A stretch of 64,000 bases of DNA from Streptococcus panodentis (GCF_017884005.1 NZ_QFAY01000002.1:1-64000), one strand, 5' to 3'; shown: positions 1-10,897, counted from the stretch's first letter. Program-made: numbers and translations. Notes: generated by a model from the sequence alone, not told the origin.

Positions 1-18
1 AATTTATCTTTAGAATGC

Positions 19-56
19 AAAAAGCAACGGCTGTTTTCTAGTCGTTGCTTTTTTTG
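19..56 (+). terminator. Rho-independent terminator
   Basis: An 11-bp inverted repeat (AAAAAGCAACG and its complement) around a 13-nt loop is followed by a run of T. It would end a transcript entering from left of the window and separates that transcript from the EIIA fragment. Confidence 0.8.
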
Positions 57-78
57 AAGCCTTTTTGTCCCAGACTCT

Positions 79-570
79 TTGGATACAGCAAAAGAAGCAG
101 CCTCTGTCAAAGTGGCAGACCAAACCGTGACCAGCCCGCTTGAGGGGACAATCGTCGCTCTGGAAGACACTCCGGATGCTGTCTTTGCCAGCGGTGCTAT
201 GGGGCGGGGAGTAGCCATTGAGCCCAGTGTCGGTGAAGTGGTAGCACCTGCGGACGGGGTCATTCGTCTGCTCTTCCCGACCAACCATGCCATTGGGCTT
301 GCGACAGATGATGGAGCAGAGCTGCTTATCCATGTCGGCATGGATACTGTAGCCCTGGAAGGCCAAGGTTTTACAGCGCATGTCGTTCAAGGATCCAAGG
401 TCAAGAAAGGCCAGCTCCTATTGACCTTTGATATCCAAGCGATAAAAGAGGCGGGCTATCCAGTGACGACACCAGTTATCGTGACGAATACAGCCAACTA
501 TGACCAGATTGAGATCCTGGCTGAAGGAAATGTTCGGCTTGGCGACCAACTGCTGGAATTAAGGCAATAG
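79..570 (+). pseudogene. Orphan PTS EIIA (glucose/beta-glucoside type) domain, probable remnant
   Basis: The product is a PTS EIIA domain of the Glc/Bgl family (PF00358). This domain takes phosphate from HPr and passes it to EIIB of a sugar permease. Both conserved histidine regions are present: NHAIGL and the active-site motif LLIHVGMDTV. The domain is about the right length (163 codons), and it closely resembles the C-terminal EIIA of beta-glucoside EIIBCA permeases. No EIIB or EIIC coding sequence precedes it: a terminator lies about 25 bp upstream. The only start is a TTG with no Shine-Dalgarno sequence. I infer it is the 3' remnant of a beta-glucoside permease whose front was deleted. 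A functional stand-alone EIIA is possible but poorly supported by the start region. Confidence 0.65.
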
Positions 571-579
571 AAACCGAAT

Positions 580-642
580 CAGGAGATTGGGAGAGAGCCA
601 AATTCTTTTCCCAACTCCTGTTTTTCATTTTCTTTTGTCCAT
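580..642 (+). terminator. Terminator after the EIIA fragment
   Basis: CAGGAG-a-TTGGGA pairs with TCCCAACTCCTG (one bulged base) and is followed by T-rich sequence. A TATAAT box at 651-656 just beyond it probably belongs to the CapA-like gene. Confidence 0.7.
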
Positions 643-932
643 AAAAATAGTATAATATAGTAAATATCAGTCTGCTGTCATGGGACAGGAAAGAGCGGAG
701 AGAGGCTATGGATAAATAATTTCTGTGGGAGAAGATCCGAAAATGTTTTCAGAAGTTTTGGAAGAAGCTGACTGCTTTTACGGAGGAGCACCATCTGCTG
801 GCAGATATATACTATGCTTGGCGGGACTGGCTTCGGGGATTTCCAATCGCTCGAGCCAAGGTCTTTCAAAAGCAGCTTACCAATCGGCAGTTTGTCGGGG
901 TTCTTCTGACTGCGGTCGGACTGTCAGCTGGT

Positions 933-2090
933 ATGATTTTGCTGGCGGAGCATCTGCAGGGTCTGTCCTTTCTGTCGGATGGAAAATCCAATCTTGAGCA
1001 GCAGACGGGGACTAAAGCGTACCAGACAGTCCGCATCCTGGCGAGCGGTGACCTGCTTTATCACGATGGGCTTTATATGAGTGCTCTGAAAGAGGATGGC
1101 TCTTATGATTTTTCCGAGAATTTCCGCTATGCCAAGGAATGGCTCCATCAGGGCGATTTAGTCTTGGGAGACTTTGAGGGTACGATTCGGCCGGATTACC
1201 CCCTGAATGGCTATCCGCTCTTCAATGCTCCAGAAGCAGTGGCTCCGGCTATCAAGGATGCTGGCTATCAGGTGATGGATTTGGCCCACAATCACATTTT
1301 GGATTCGGGTTTGGAGGGGATTTTTACCACAGCTCAGGCTTTTGAAAAGCAGGGCATCCAGCCTATCGGTGTCTATCCACGCGAAAGCCGCAGTCAGGCA
1401 CCTATTTTGATCAAGGAAGTCAAGGGCATTAAGATCGCGCTGCTGGCTTACTCCTATGGCTACAATGGCATGGAGGGCCTGCTCAGTCAGGAAGATTATG
1501 ACAAGCGCCTGTCTGATTTGAATGAGGAAAAGATGCGATCTGAGATAGAGCGAGCGGAAAAGGAAGCGGACATCACCGTCGTTATGCCCCAGATGGGGGT
1601 AGAGTACCAGCTGCAGCCGACAGAGGAGCAAGTGGCTCTCTATCATAAGATGGTCGACTGGGGAGCAGATATCATCTTTGGCGGCCATCCGCATGTGGTG
1701 CAGCCGTCGGAGGTTTTAGATAAAGGCGGTCAGAAGAAGCTGATCATGTATTCGATGGGGAACTTTATCTCCAATCAGCGCCTCGAGACTATGGAGGGCA
1801 TTGACAATGCTCAATGGACCGAGCGCGGGGTGCTGATGGATGTCACGATTGAAAAGACAGCCTCGGGCACGCAGATAAAAAGCGCCCAGGCTCACCCTAG
1901 CTGGGTCAGCCGAGCCGAAAAGGAAGGGATTTCCCCCGAAGGCTATCCCCTTTATACCTACCAAACCTTGATTTTGGATGACTTTATCGAAGGCGGGAAG
2001 TACCGAGACAGGCTGGATCAGGAGACCAGAGCACGGATTGACACCGCCTATCAGGAGATGAAAGAGCATGTGCATTTGGATTGGGAATGA
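933..2090 (+). CDS. CapA-family (PGA_cap) metallophosphatase-like protein, 5' end disrupted
   Basis: The protein belongs to the CapA/PGA_cap family, associated with poly-gamma-glutamate capsule synthesis and related to calcineurin-like phosphatases. Visible family motifs are ILASGDLLYHDGL near the start, GDFEGTI, DLAHNHILDSG, and FGGHPHVVQPSE followed by MYSMGNFISNQ. The reading frame is open far upstream of the ATG at 933. It encodes a basic segment and a hydrophobic anchor that begins before 933 (FVGVLLTAVGLSAGMILLAEHL). The natural start appears to be ATG 708, which has a purine-rich SD, but codon 4 of that frame is TAA (717-719). No ATG, GTG or TTG lies in frame between 720 and 933. The protein from 933 would lose half its membrane anchor. 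The gene is either impaired or depends on reinitiation. Confidence 0.7.
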   Translation: MILLAEHLQGLSFLSDGKSNLEQQTGTKAYQTVRILASGDLLYHDGLYMSALKEDGSYDFSENFRYAKEWLHQGDLVLGDFEGTIRPDYPLNGYPLFNAPEAVAPAIKDAGYQVMDLAHNHILDSGLEGIFTTAQAFEKQGIQPIGVYPRESRSQAPILIKEVKGIKIALLAYSYGYNGMEGLLSQEDYDKRLSDLNEEKMRSEIERAEKEADITVVMPQMGVEYQLQPTEEQVALYHKMVDWGADIIFGGHPHVVQPSEVLDKGGQKKLIMYSMGNFISNQRLETMEGIDNAQWTERGVLMDVTIEKTASGTQIKSAQAHPSWVSRAEKEGISPEGYPLYTYQTLILDDFIEGGKYRDRLDQETRARIDTAYQEMKEHVHLDWE

Positions 2091-2115
2091 TAAACTCATC
2101 TTTCGGCAGAATTTT

Positions 2116-2154
2116 GAACCGGATTATTTCTGTTCGTCCGGTTCTTGCTATTTT
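2116..2154 (+). terminator. Terminator after the CapA-like gene
   Basis: GAACCGGA and TCCGGTTC form an 8-bp stem with a 13-nt loop, followed by a T-rich tract. Confidence 0.7.
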
Positions 2155-2319
2155 AAAATCTGAAACCTTACTATAATAAAAAGGATTTGTTTTATTAGAT
2201 GCTAGATTGGAGAATCAATAGTTAGATAAAGAAGTTTAACATTGTATCAGGTCGGACTCTCCCATATGGTATAATAGGGGGGATTGATATAAAATAGATG
2301 AAATAGAAAAGAGAGTATT

Positions 2320-3045
2320 ATGTTTGGTTTAGGGACCTTGGTGAATGCTGCTGGTGTGGTAGCGGGTGGTTTCTTGGGGCTGCTGATTGGCAGCCGGCTG
2401 CCGCATGGGCTGCAGGATTCTTTGATGAAAGCGACAGGGCTGGCGGTGCTGTTTCTGGGTTTGGCGGGGGCGCTAGAGCAAATGCTGCAGGTCAGTCAGG
2501 GACAGCTCGTCAGTCGGGGCTCTATGCTGGTCATTATCAGTCTGACTGTGGGGACCCTGATAGGTGAAGCGCTCAATATTGAGCAGGCCTTTGAGGACTT
2601 TGGCAAATGGCTGAAAAGAGTGACCAAAAATGAGAGGGATACGACTTTTGTAGATGCCTTTGTGACCGCCTCTCTGACGATTTGTATTGGAGCTATGGCT
2701 GTGGTGGGCTCCATTCAGGATGGTCTGAGGGGCGACTATTCAATCCTTTTGGCTAAGGCTGTGCTGGATGCTATCATTGTCCTAATCTTGACAGTTTCAA
2801 AGGGGAAGGGTGCCCTGTTTGCGGCTGTACCCATCCTGCTGTTTCAGGGCAGTCTCACGCTCTTGGCGCATTTTCTGGCTCCCATTATGACAGCAGCTGC
2901 CTTGGATAATCTCTCCATGATTGGCTCTATCTTGATTTTTTGCGTTGGCATCAATCTCATCTGGGGCAAACTCCTCAAGGTGGCCAATATGCTGCCGGCT
3001 CTGATCTTGGCGGTAATGCTGACTTTTTTGCCGTTTTTTGGCTAG
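2320..3045 (+). CDS. DUF554 family membrane protein
   Basis: A 241-aa polytopic membrane protein of the DUF554 family (YdfK/YqgA-like), whose biochemical function is unknown. The opening MFGLGTLVNAAGVVAGG with a glycine-rich first helix is typical. At least six hydrophobic segments span the length, with a charged loop around residues 92-108. It starts at ATG 2320 behind GAGAG; an upstream TATAAT lies near 2270 (tatggtataatag). It is a single-gene unit between terminators at 2116-2154 and 3119-3152. Length matches the family. Confidence 0.85.
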   Translation: MFGLGTLVNAAGVVAGGFLGLLIGSRLPHGLQDSLMKATGLAVLFLGLAGALEQMLQVSQGQLVSRGSMLVIISLTVGTLIGEALNIEQAFEDFGKWLKRVTKNERDTTFVDAFVTASLTICIGAMAVVGSIQDGLRGDYSILLAKAVLDAIIVLILTVSKGKGALFAAVPILLFQGSLTLLAHFLAPIMTAAALDNLSMIGSILIFCVGINLIWGKLLKVANMLPALILAVMLTFLPFFG

Positions 3046-3118
3046 AGCAGCTGGTGATTCCCGCTGTTCGTCATGCAGATAGACAGGATGGCTATTTTAC
3101 AAAGTAGGAATTACGGAT

Positions 3119-3152
3119 AAAAGACCCGTCCTATAGTGTGGACGGGTCTTTT
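3119..3152. terminator. Bidirectional terminator between DUF554 and araC-type genes
   Basis: The perfect 13-bp stem AAAAGACCCGTCC / GGACGGGTCTTTT has an 8-nt loop and A/T tracts on both sides. It serves the two convergent genes. Confidence 0.9.
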
Positions 3153-4025
3153 TCATTTCTTCCGATACTGGCTGGGGGTCATCTGGTAGTATTTTTTGAA
3201 CTGGCGGTTGAAGTTGGAAAGGTTGTTGAAGCCGGACTGGCTGGAGATTTCAAGGACTGACAGAGTGGAATGCTGCAGGAGCTCAGCCGCCTTGCGCAGG
3301 CGGAATTGAATCAGGTATTCAATGCAGGAAACGCCCAGATGTTTTTTGAAGAAATTCATAAAATGAGTCGAGCTGTAGCCGCAAATCTTGGCCAGCTGGT
3401 CAATGTTGAGGTCTTCCTGATAGTGAGCATTGATAAAATCAATGATGGAGCGGATTTTCTCCTCCTTGCGGTAGCCCTCGGGTGACAGGTCTTTGGAGAC
3501 GATGTAGTCATTTTCAAAGAGCAGGAAGAACAGCTGATTAAGCTGAGCCTTGAGCTGAAACTCAAAATAAGGCTTTCGATAGTAGCCGGTCTCCATAGCC
3601 TCCAGCAGGCATTTGCGGATTTGAGGGTAGGCGGCATCCTTGGACTTGATGACATGGGAAAAGTCCAGCTGGCCGTTATAGAGCGGCTGCAGGTAGTTGA
3701 TACTGGCCTGATCCATGGCTGAATAGCCCATCAAATCCAGATGAAAGTTGATGGCATCCATATAGTGGCGCTTGTCCTCAATAGGGTGAATGGAGTGGAG
3801 GGCATTGGGCCGGATAAGGATAATATCACCCTGCTCGCTGTTGAAATAGTCGTCATCAATATGAAACTGAGCTGTTCCTTCATGGACATAGATAATCTCG
3901 ACATCGGTATGCCAGTGGAAAAGAATATCGGGATGTCCATTTTCCGTAATCGTCCGGGTCAGTGAGTAGGGAGTGCCTTGGTTTTTGTAAATGGTGTTTT
4001 TGTGAAGTTGCCCTAAATCAATCAT
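3153..4025 (-). CDS. AraC-family transcriptional regulator
   Basis: An AraC/XylS regulator of 290 aa: an N-terminal cupin sensing domain (WHTDVEIIYVHEGTAQFHIDDD, then GDIILIRPNALHSIHP) and a C-terminal double helix-turn-helix (IDQLAKICGYSSTHFMNFFKK and VLEISSQSGFNNLSNFNRQFKKY). I place the start at ATG 4025 (MIDLGQLHKN) because AAAGGA lies 7 nt upstream; the longer frame to 4091 has no SD. It is divergent from the GH1 gene at 4131 with about 105 bp between them. The cupin plus this context suggests sugar-responsive control of the beta-glucosidase gene (inference). Confidence 0.9.
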   Translation of the reverse strand: MIDLGQLHKNTIYKNQGTPYSLTRTITENGHPDILFHWHTDVEIIYVHEGTAQFHIDDDYFNSEQGDIILIRPNALHSIHPIEDKRHYMDAINFHLDLMGYSAMDQASINYLQPLYNGQLDFSHVIKSKDAAYPQIRKCLLEAMETGYYRKPYFEFQLKAQLNQLFFLLFENDYIVSKDLSPEGYRKEEKIRSIIDFINAHYQEDLNIDQLAKICGYSSTHFMNFFKKHLGVSCIEYLIQFRLRKAAELLQHSTLSVLEISSQSGFNNLSNFNRQFKKYYQMTPSQYRKK

Positions 4026-4084
4026 GTCCATGTCCTTTCGTAGAATAATATCAGTTCTTAAGATAATTGTGTTGGAAATCTTGT

Positions 4085-5952
<1,868 letters not shown>

Positions 5953-6059
5953 ACCAGCTCCTTATAAGACAAGCAAGTCAGGACAAAGATGCCCTGGCTT
6001 TGCTGTTTATAAAATTGTGAAAAAATTTACAAAAATATGCGACTACTAAAACAAACTGT

Positions 6060-6180
6060 GGTATAATATGTGTAGAACATCTATTTTTTAGAATAGAAAC
6101 TAGCAATAAAAGAATTTATAATAAAGCGAGAGCTAAAATAAACTATGATATAATATTTAAATAATATATTTTTCAGGAGG
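6060..6180 (+). promoter_or_regulatory. Promoter region, copy 1 of a duplicated upstream block
   Basis: Two TATAAT-type boxes (gtataatatg at about 6061 and gatataatat at about 6149) flank a conserved stretch, AAAGAATTTATAATAAAGCG followed by AGAGCTAAAATAAA. The same layout recurs in front of the paralogous gene at 8737. The block ends at the AGGAGG ribosome-binding site. Confidence 0.6.
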
Positions 6181-6188
6181 GAAAAATT

Positions 6189-8282
6189 ATGAGCAGGAAA
6201 ATTCGTTTCTCTATACTGCTTATTCTTTTGGTTTGTTTTCTGCCGGGATGTGCTTTGTTGCCACATACTTCGGGACCAGACGGTGCCAAGACAGAACTAT
6301 CAGAAAGCATGAAAAAGCTCAAGGAAAAGTACAATAAGGATGCTCCCTATGAGATGCAGGACCAGGTCGTCCATGTCAAGGAGAATGAAGCCTTGGCCTT
6401 CCCGACTAAGATTAGTAAGTTGGGAGAGATGGAAAGTCTTAAGAAGGACCAGGAGCTTAACTCTTCTTTTGAAATCTATGCAGACAGCGACCTTAAGATT
6501 ATGCTGACCTCGGATTTTGTCCTGGAAGATGGAAAACTGCAGCTCAAGCCAGGCCATAACTTTTCAGGCTACCAGGTCGCACCGGCCGGGGACCGGCAGT
6601 CCTATGAGCTGGTCAGAAACAATGAATCCTGGGGCGTTTACGACACCCTCTTTCTGCTCCAGCGGGATGATGCTGAGACCGGCAAGGCTCTGGCCAAGCC
6701 CAAGCTCTGGGTGGTCAAGATTGATAAGGAGGATCGGGATAAAATCTCGCTCAAGGCCAAGGCCAGCCTGCTGGAGGACGGCCGCCTGCAGCTGGAATGG
6801 ACGGCAGTTCCTGGAGCGGACAGCTATTCCATCGTCAAGCGTCAGCTGAAGAAGGGCTTGTCTGAAGGTGACCCAGGCTACTATGACTTTGTGGAAATCG
6901 ATCGGCTGGAGTCTACCGTTTACCGGTCTGATCCGCCTATGGATACCTTGTCAGCCAGCAAAGAAGCTTCTCAGTCCCAGCGTAAGTTCCGGGCCTATGA
7001 GAGCCATTACACCGACAGTAAGGATGAGCTTGAGGCAGCTCCGTATGATTTGGTCGTGATTCCGCTCAAGGATCACAGCCCCATGGGTTCGCTGAGCAAT
7101 CCCCTGTTATCTGACGGCTTTGCTTCCAGCATGCCGGATCAGATTGACTCTACCACCTTCCTTGCTAAAAGCAAGGAATTACGGGCCCAAGGCCAGCTGC
7201 CGACTGAGGCGCCGCTCCTGATGATGGACGGCAGTATCCACTATTTCCCAATCGTCTATGAACAGGTGGCTCCGGCTGCCGGCAACAGTGTCCGCTGCGC
7301 CGTTTCCATCAAGGGAATGCCAAGTATCAAGGATGAAGTCTACACACAAGGCAAGTCAGCAGAAGAAGTGCAGACCCTAGCCAATGAAAACAATAAGAAT
7401 CTGGAAAGCCGCTCTAAATCAGGAGTCTACCAGCCTTATGTCAGTGTGGAAAAGGCCGATTTGGATCTCAAGGGACAAAAGGTCGTCAAGGATGTCTCTG
7501 ATATTGAGGCTCGGGTCAAGGGCAGAAGCGCCATGACCGAATACTTTGCCAAGGCCCTGGCTAACGGTTCAGAGTATGTGGATTACAGTGCCTTTCCTGA
7601 GCTGGACTACAGCTCTCTTGCCAAGGTCATCCAGGAGGTCAAGGAAGATAACCCAACCCTGCCTCAGCACTTTGACTACCAGGTGGATGAGTCCCAGAAT
7701 GTGGTCAAATTCATCTATAATGACAAGGATTTGGCTTCATCCAAGAAGGTGGAAGCCAAGGTCAAAGAAGTGGCCAAGGAGATTATCAAGGACGGCATGA
7801 GCGATCGGGAAAAGGTCCAAGCTATCAACCAGTATCTGGTCGACCATGCGACTTATAATGATGCGGCCTATGCCAAGTCCAAGGAAGTGGACAGACTGAG
7901 GAGTAAAAATCCTCGCAGTGACGAGGAAACCAAGCAGATGGGAGATATCGTCCAAAATGATCTCAACGGCAAATATGCCTCTGCCTGGGATGCTTCTGGT
8001 GTCCTGCTGGAGGGGACAGGAGTCTGCCAGTCCTATGCGGTGGCCTTCAATGCCCTGGCTCAGGAAGCCGGTCTGAATTCGCTCTATGTCTCTGGCGATG
8101 TCAATACCGGTGATAAACACGCCTGGAACCTGGTCAAGATTGACGGCCAGTGGCTGGTCGTGGACGTGACCTGGAATGATGATGACAAGGATCCGAATCA
8201 GTTCCTGCTCCTGTCAATGGACGATGCCAAATACCTGGAAAGCCACTATATGGATTACCAATACCGTGAAAAGTTAAAATAA
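6189..8282 (+). CDS. Transglutaminase-like lipoprotein, copy 1
   Basis: A 697-aa secreted lipoprotein. The N-terminus carries a signal peptide with lipobox LPGC, so the mature protein is anchored at Cys21. The middle is a long extracellular region without a recognised catalytic motif; segment LLEDGRLQLEWTAVPGADSYSIVKR resembles a fibronectin-III-like fold. The C-terminus is a transglutaminase-like cysteine-protease fold: Cys613 in GVCQSY, His644 in KHAWN and Asp659 in VVDVTWND form the expected triad. Such domains act as proteases, cross-linkers or cell-wall enzymes. A strong AGGAGG SD precedes the ATG. It is paralogous along its whole length to the protein at 8737-10857. The substrate is unknown. 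Confidence 0.88.
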   Translation: MSRKIRFSILLILLVCFLPGCALLPHTSGPDGAKTELSESMKKLKEKYNKDAPYEMQDQVVHVKENEALAFPTKISKLGEMESLKKDQELNSSFEIYADSDLKIMLTSDFVLEDGKLQLKPGHNFSGYQVAPAGDRQSYELVRNNESWGVYDTLFLLQRDDAETGKALAKPKLWVVKIDKEDRDKISLKAKASLLEDGRLQLEWTAVPGADSYSIVKRQLKKGLSEGDPGYYDFVEIDRLESTVYRSDPPMDTLSASKEASQSQRKFRAYESHYTDSKDELEAAPYDLVVIPLKDHSPMGSLSNPLLSDGFASSMPDQIDSTTFLAKSKELRAQGQLPTEAPLLMMDGSIHYFPIVYEQVAPAAGNSVRCAVSIKGMPSIKDEVYTQGKSAEEVQTLANENNKNLESRSKSGVYQPYVSVEKADLDLKGQKVVKDVSDIEARVKGRSAMTEYFAKALANGSEYVDYSAFPELDYSSLAKVIQEVKEDNPTLPQHFDYQVDESQNVVKFIYNDKDLASSKKVEAKVKEVAKEIIKDGMSDREKVQAINQYLVDHATYNDAAYAKSKEVDRLRSKNPRSDEETKQMGDIVQNDLNGKYASAWDASGVLLEGTGVCQSYAVAFNALAQEAGLNSLYVSGDVNTGDKHAWNLVKIDGQWLVVDVTWNDDDKDPNQFLLLSMDDAKYLESHYMDYQYREKLK

Positions 8283-8293
8283 GACTTTTTCCA

Positions 8294-8331
8294 AAAGGCT
8301 CTGTGAATGACCATGTTCTCAGAGCCTCTTT
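8294..8331 (+). terminator. Terminator after lipoprotein copy 1
   Basis: AGGCTCTG and CAGAGCCT pair across a 16-nt loop and are followed by CTCTTT. Confidence 0.65.
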
Positions 8332-8355
8332 AAGTATAATTTGCTGGGGAGTCTG

Positions 8356-8443
8356 TTACCTCTTCCAACTGTCTGCTTTTTTGGTGATTTTTGATTCATT
8401 TTTCGGAGTCGCGCCTTTGTTGATTTTGGGTAAGACGTTTCCA
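8356..8443 (-). pseudogene. Fragment resembling the 3' end of the betaine transporter gene (busAB/opuABC)
   Basis: Read on the minus strand, this stretch encodes PKINKGATPKNESKITKKA then DSWKR and a stop. The intact busAB gene at 11570 ends LKINEGTSPEAAAKEW...KEVDSWKK and a stop. The register, the DSWK-stop ending and several DNA blocks (ctcttccaactgtc, tttttgat, tcgttgat-like) agree, with small internal deletions. I interpret it as a decayed remnant of a second copy or a past rearrangement. Both transglutaminase genes flank it. Confidence 0.6.
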
Positions 8444-8580
8444 TTCTAGGGTCAAAGGATACTAAAACAAGATCAGAAATAGCCCTTCTTTACGGTAGCT
8501 TTATCCGTAGGCCCAAGGCAGTACTTTTGATTTTCTTTGGCTATAAGCAAACACTCCTTCTTCAAAATTAAAAAAATTAC
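8444..8580. repeat. Degenerate intergenic repeat between the two lipoprotein genes
   Basis: The part around 8490-8560 (ttatccgtaggcccaaggca, gtacttttg) loosely matches the BOX-like block at about 11128-11190 (ctatccgcaacctcaaagca, gtgcttttg). No coding potential was seen. Confidence 0.4.
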
Positions 8581-8599
8581 AAAAAATAAGATCCCTAAA

Positions 8600-8725
8600 A
8601 CAAACAGTGATATAATATATGTAGGCCGCCTGTTTTAGGATAAGGAATTTAGTATAAAAGAATTTATAATAAAGCGAGAGCTAAAATAAAATATGGTATA
8701 ATATTCTAAGGAATGTATTTTCAGG
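8600..8725 (+). promoter_or_regulatory. Promoter region, copy 2 of the duplicated upstream block
   Basis: Two TATAAT-type boxes (about 8611 and 8698) surround the same AAAGAATTTATAATAAAGCG core seen before the gene at 6189. This suggests both lipoprotein genes are co-regulated. Confidence 0.6.
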
Positions 8726-8736
8726 AGGAACATACT

Positions 8737-10857
8737 ATGAATAGAAGGATTCGTGTCATTTTACTGTCTGTTCTGCTGCTTTCTTTTCTGTCGGGCTGCA
8801 GCCTTTTTCAGAGAAATGGTGCAGGTCAGGGAGAGCAGTTTTCGGAAAGTGTGCGCAAACTGAGGGAAAAATACAGCAAAAACACTCCCTATGATGTGCA
8901 GGATAAGGTCATCCATATCAAGGAAAATGAGTCTATTGCCTTTCCGACAGAAGTGGGGAAGATGAATGACTTTGAGACCCTGCCTCACGAAGGACAGACC
9001 GAACTGCTTTCTTCCTTTGAGCTCTACGGAGACAGCAATTTGCAAGGTCTTTTAGGAGCGGATTTTAAGCTGAATGAGGATAGGGAGGTAGAAATTGAAC
9101 CGGCCTATCATTTCTCCGCTACCCGTGTGGAAGCCAATAAAGACCGTACGGAATACGGTCTGGCCAAGCAGGGCGAGAGCTGGGGCGTCTTTGATACCCT
9201 CTATCTGCTGCAAAGAGATGATGAGCATACAGGCAAAAAGCTCAAAAAGCCCAAACTGTGGGTGGTCAAGATTGATAAAAAAGGCCGAGACAAGCTGGCT
9301 CTGAGAGCCAACAGCAGCCTGCTCAGCGATGGCCGTCTGCAGCTGGAATGGACGGATGTGCCGGGGGCAGACTCCTATTCCATTGTCAAAAGAGAGTATG
9401 TCACCCTCCCTGGAAGTGACAGCAATACGGGTCTTTATAACTATAAAGAGGTAGATCGGGTTACTTCGACCGTCTACCGGACAGACCTGCCGACGACTTA
9501 CGACACCCGCAACGGCGGCCGTTCGGGCGATGATCCTGTGATGGAGCGGCAAAGGCTGCTGCAGGCTTTTGACCAGGATTACAGCAGCAGAAAGGCAGAG
9601 CAGAAGCCCTATGATCTGTTTGTCGTCCCTCTCAAAGGCCAGGAAGCTCTTGGCTCCATCAGCAATCCTATTTCTTCTGACAGCTTTGCCAAGCTCATGC
9701 CTAGTCAGATTGATTTTCGGACCTTCTCTGATCAGATTTCAGCCCTGAGGCAGCAGGGCAATATCCCTGCAGAAGCTCCGCTGCAGATGATGGATGGTCA
9801 GATCCAGAACTTTCCGATTGTCTATGAAAAGCTTGAAAAATCCGGCCGAGATGTCAGATGTCTGGTCTCTATCAAGGGCATGCCGACTGTCAAAACGGAC
9901 TTTATCGTCCAGCAAGCCAGTGTAGAAGAGGTCCAGTCTGCGGCAGATCAGCACAATGAAGCGGCCAATAAAGCTGAGAGCAGGTCTGGTGCCTATGACA
10001 AATATATCAGCGTCGAGCAGGCTGACTTGGATCTCAATGGCAAAACAGTCGTTCGCGATGTGAGTTCTATTGAGGACAAAGTAACAGCCAAAAGTGCGGC
10101 GGAAGAATATTTTGCCAAGGCCCTTCTGTCCGATGCCGAATATGTGGACTACAGTGAATTTCCCGAGCTCAGTGAGGGAGATGTCAGTGAAATAATCATT
10201 GAGGTTTTGGAGCAAAATCCAACGGCTCAGCAAGGAGTGCTGCCTTATATCGATGGCAAGCAGCATGTGGTGCACTTCAAGTATGATGCGAAAGAAGCTG
10301 CCAAATATGAGAAGGCCCGCAAGAAGGTTAAAGAAATCGTCAAAGAGATTATCACAGACCAGATGAGCGATCGGGAAAAAATCGAGGCCATCAATCGATA
10401 TCTAATTGATCACACCAGCTATGATCACCCTGCCTATGAAGCCGGCAAGGCTTACGAAGCTACTATTGAGAATCAGAACAGCTCTGAAGAGGAAATCTCA
10501 AAAGCGCGTAAAAAATTAGATGACATGGAATCCAGCTACAACATCACAGGTCCGCTCTTAGAGGGCAAGGGAGTCTGTAATGCTTATGCTGTGACCTTCC
10601 AGGCGCTGGCTCAGGAAGCTGGTCTGGAAACCATGTATGTAAAAGGGAATACACCAGACTTTGACCGGCATGCCTGGAACTATGCCAAGGTAGATGGCCA
10701 GTGGCTGGCCTTGGATGTCACCTGGAATGATACCGATGGTGATGCCAATAAAAAAGAAAACCGCTACCTGCTCTTATCTATGGATGATGCGACTTATGCA
10801 CAAAGTCACTATGCTAATAGCCGATTTGATGAGGCCATTCAAAATGATGGAGAGTAA
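8737..10857 (+). CDS. Transglutaminase-like lipoprotein, copy 2
   Basis: A 706-aa paralog of the 6189-8282 product. The start is ATG 8737 (MNRRIRVILLSVLLLSFLSG followed by Cys21), 8 nt after AGGAGG; the ATG at 8713 lies before the SD. The lipobox is LSGC. The central region is collinear with copy 1, for example LWVVKIDKKGRDKL and LQLEWTDVPGADSYSIVK. The C-terminal transglutaminase-like domain retains the Cys (GVCNAYAVTF), His (RHAWNYAKV) and Asp (LDVTWNDT). A tandem duplication that kept the promoter block produced the pair; the two then diverged, copy 2 having an extra charged insert before the catalytic Cys. Function is inferred from the fold only. Confidence 0.88.
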   Translation: MNRRIRVILLSVLLLSFLSGCSLFQRNGAGQGEQFSESVRKLREKYSKNTPYDVQDKVIHIKENESIAFPTEVGKMNDFETLPHEGQTELLSSFELYGDSNLQGLLGADFKLNEDREVEIEPAYHFSATRVEANKDRTEYGLAKQGESWGVFDTLYLLQRDDEHTGKKLKKPKLWVVKIDKKGRDKLALRANSSLLSDGRLQLEWTDVPGADSYSIVKREYVTLPGSDSNTGLYNYKEVDRVTSTVYRTDLPTTYDTRNGGRSGDDPVMERQRLLQAFDQDYSSRKAEQKPYDLFVVPLKGQEALGSISNPISSDSFAKLMPSQIDFRTFSDQISALRQQGNIPAEAPLQMMDGQIQNFPIVYEKLEKSGRDVRCLVSIKGMPTVKTDFIVQQASVEEVQSAADQHNEAANKAESRSGAYDKYISVEQADLDLNGKTVVRDVSSIEDKVTAKSAAEEYFAKALLSDAEYVDYSEFPELSEGDVSEIIIEVLEQNPTAQQGVLPYIDGKQHVVHFKYDAKEAAKYEKARKKVKEIVKEIITDQMSDREKIEAINRYLIDHTSYDHPAYEAGKAYEATIENQNSSEEEISKARKKLDDMESSYNITGPLLEGKGVCNAYAVTFQALAQEAGLETMYVKGNTPDFDRHAWNYAKVDGQWLALDVTWNDTDGDANKKENRYLLLSMDDATYAQSHYANSRFDEAIQNDGE

Positions 10858-10897
10858 AGCTTGCAGCTCTGTATAGTCTTTTCCTTTAGGAAGTGTC

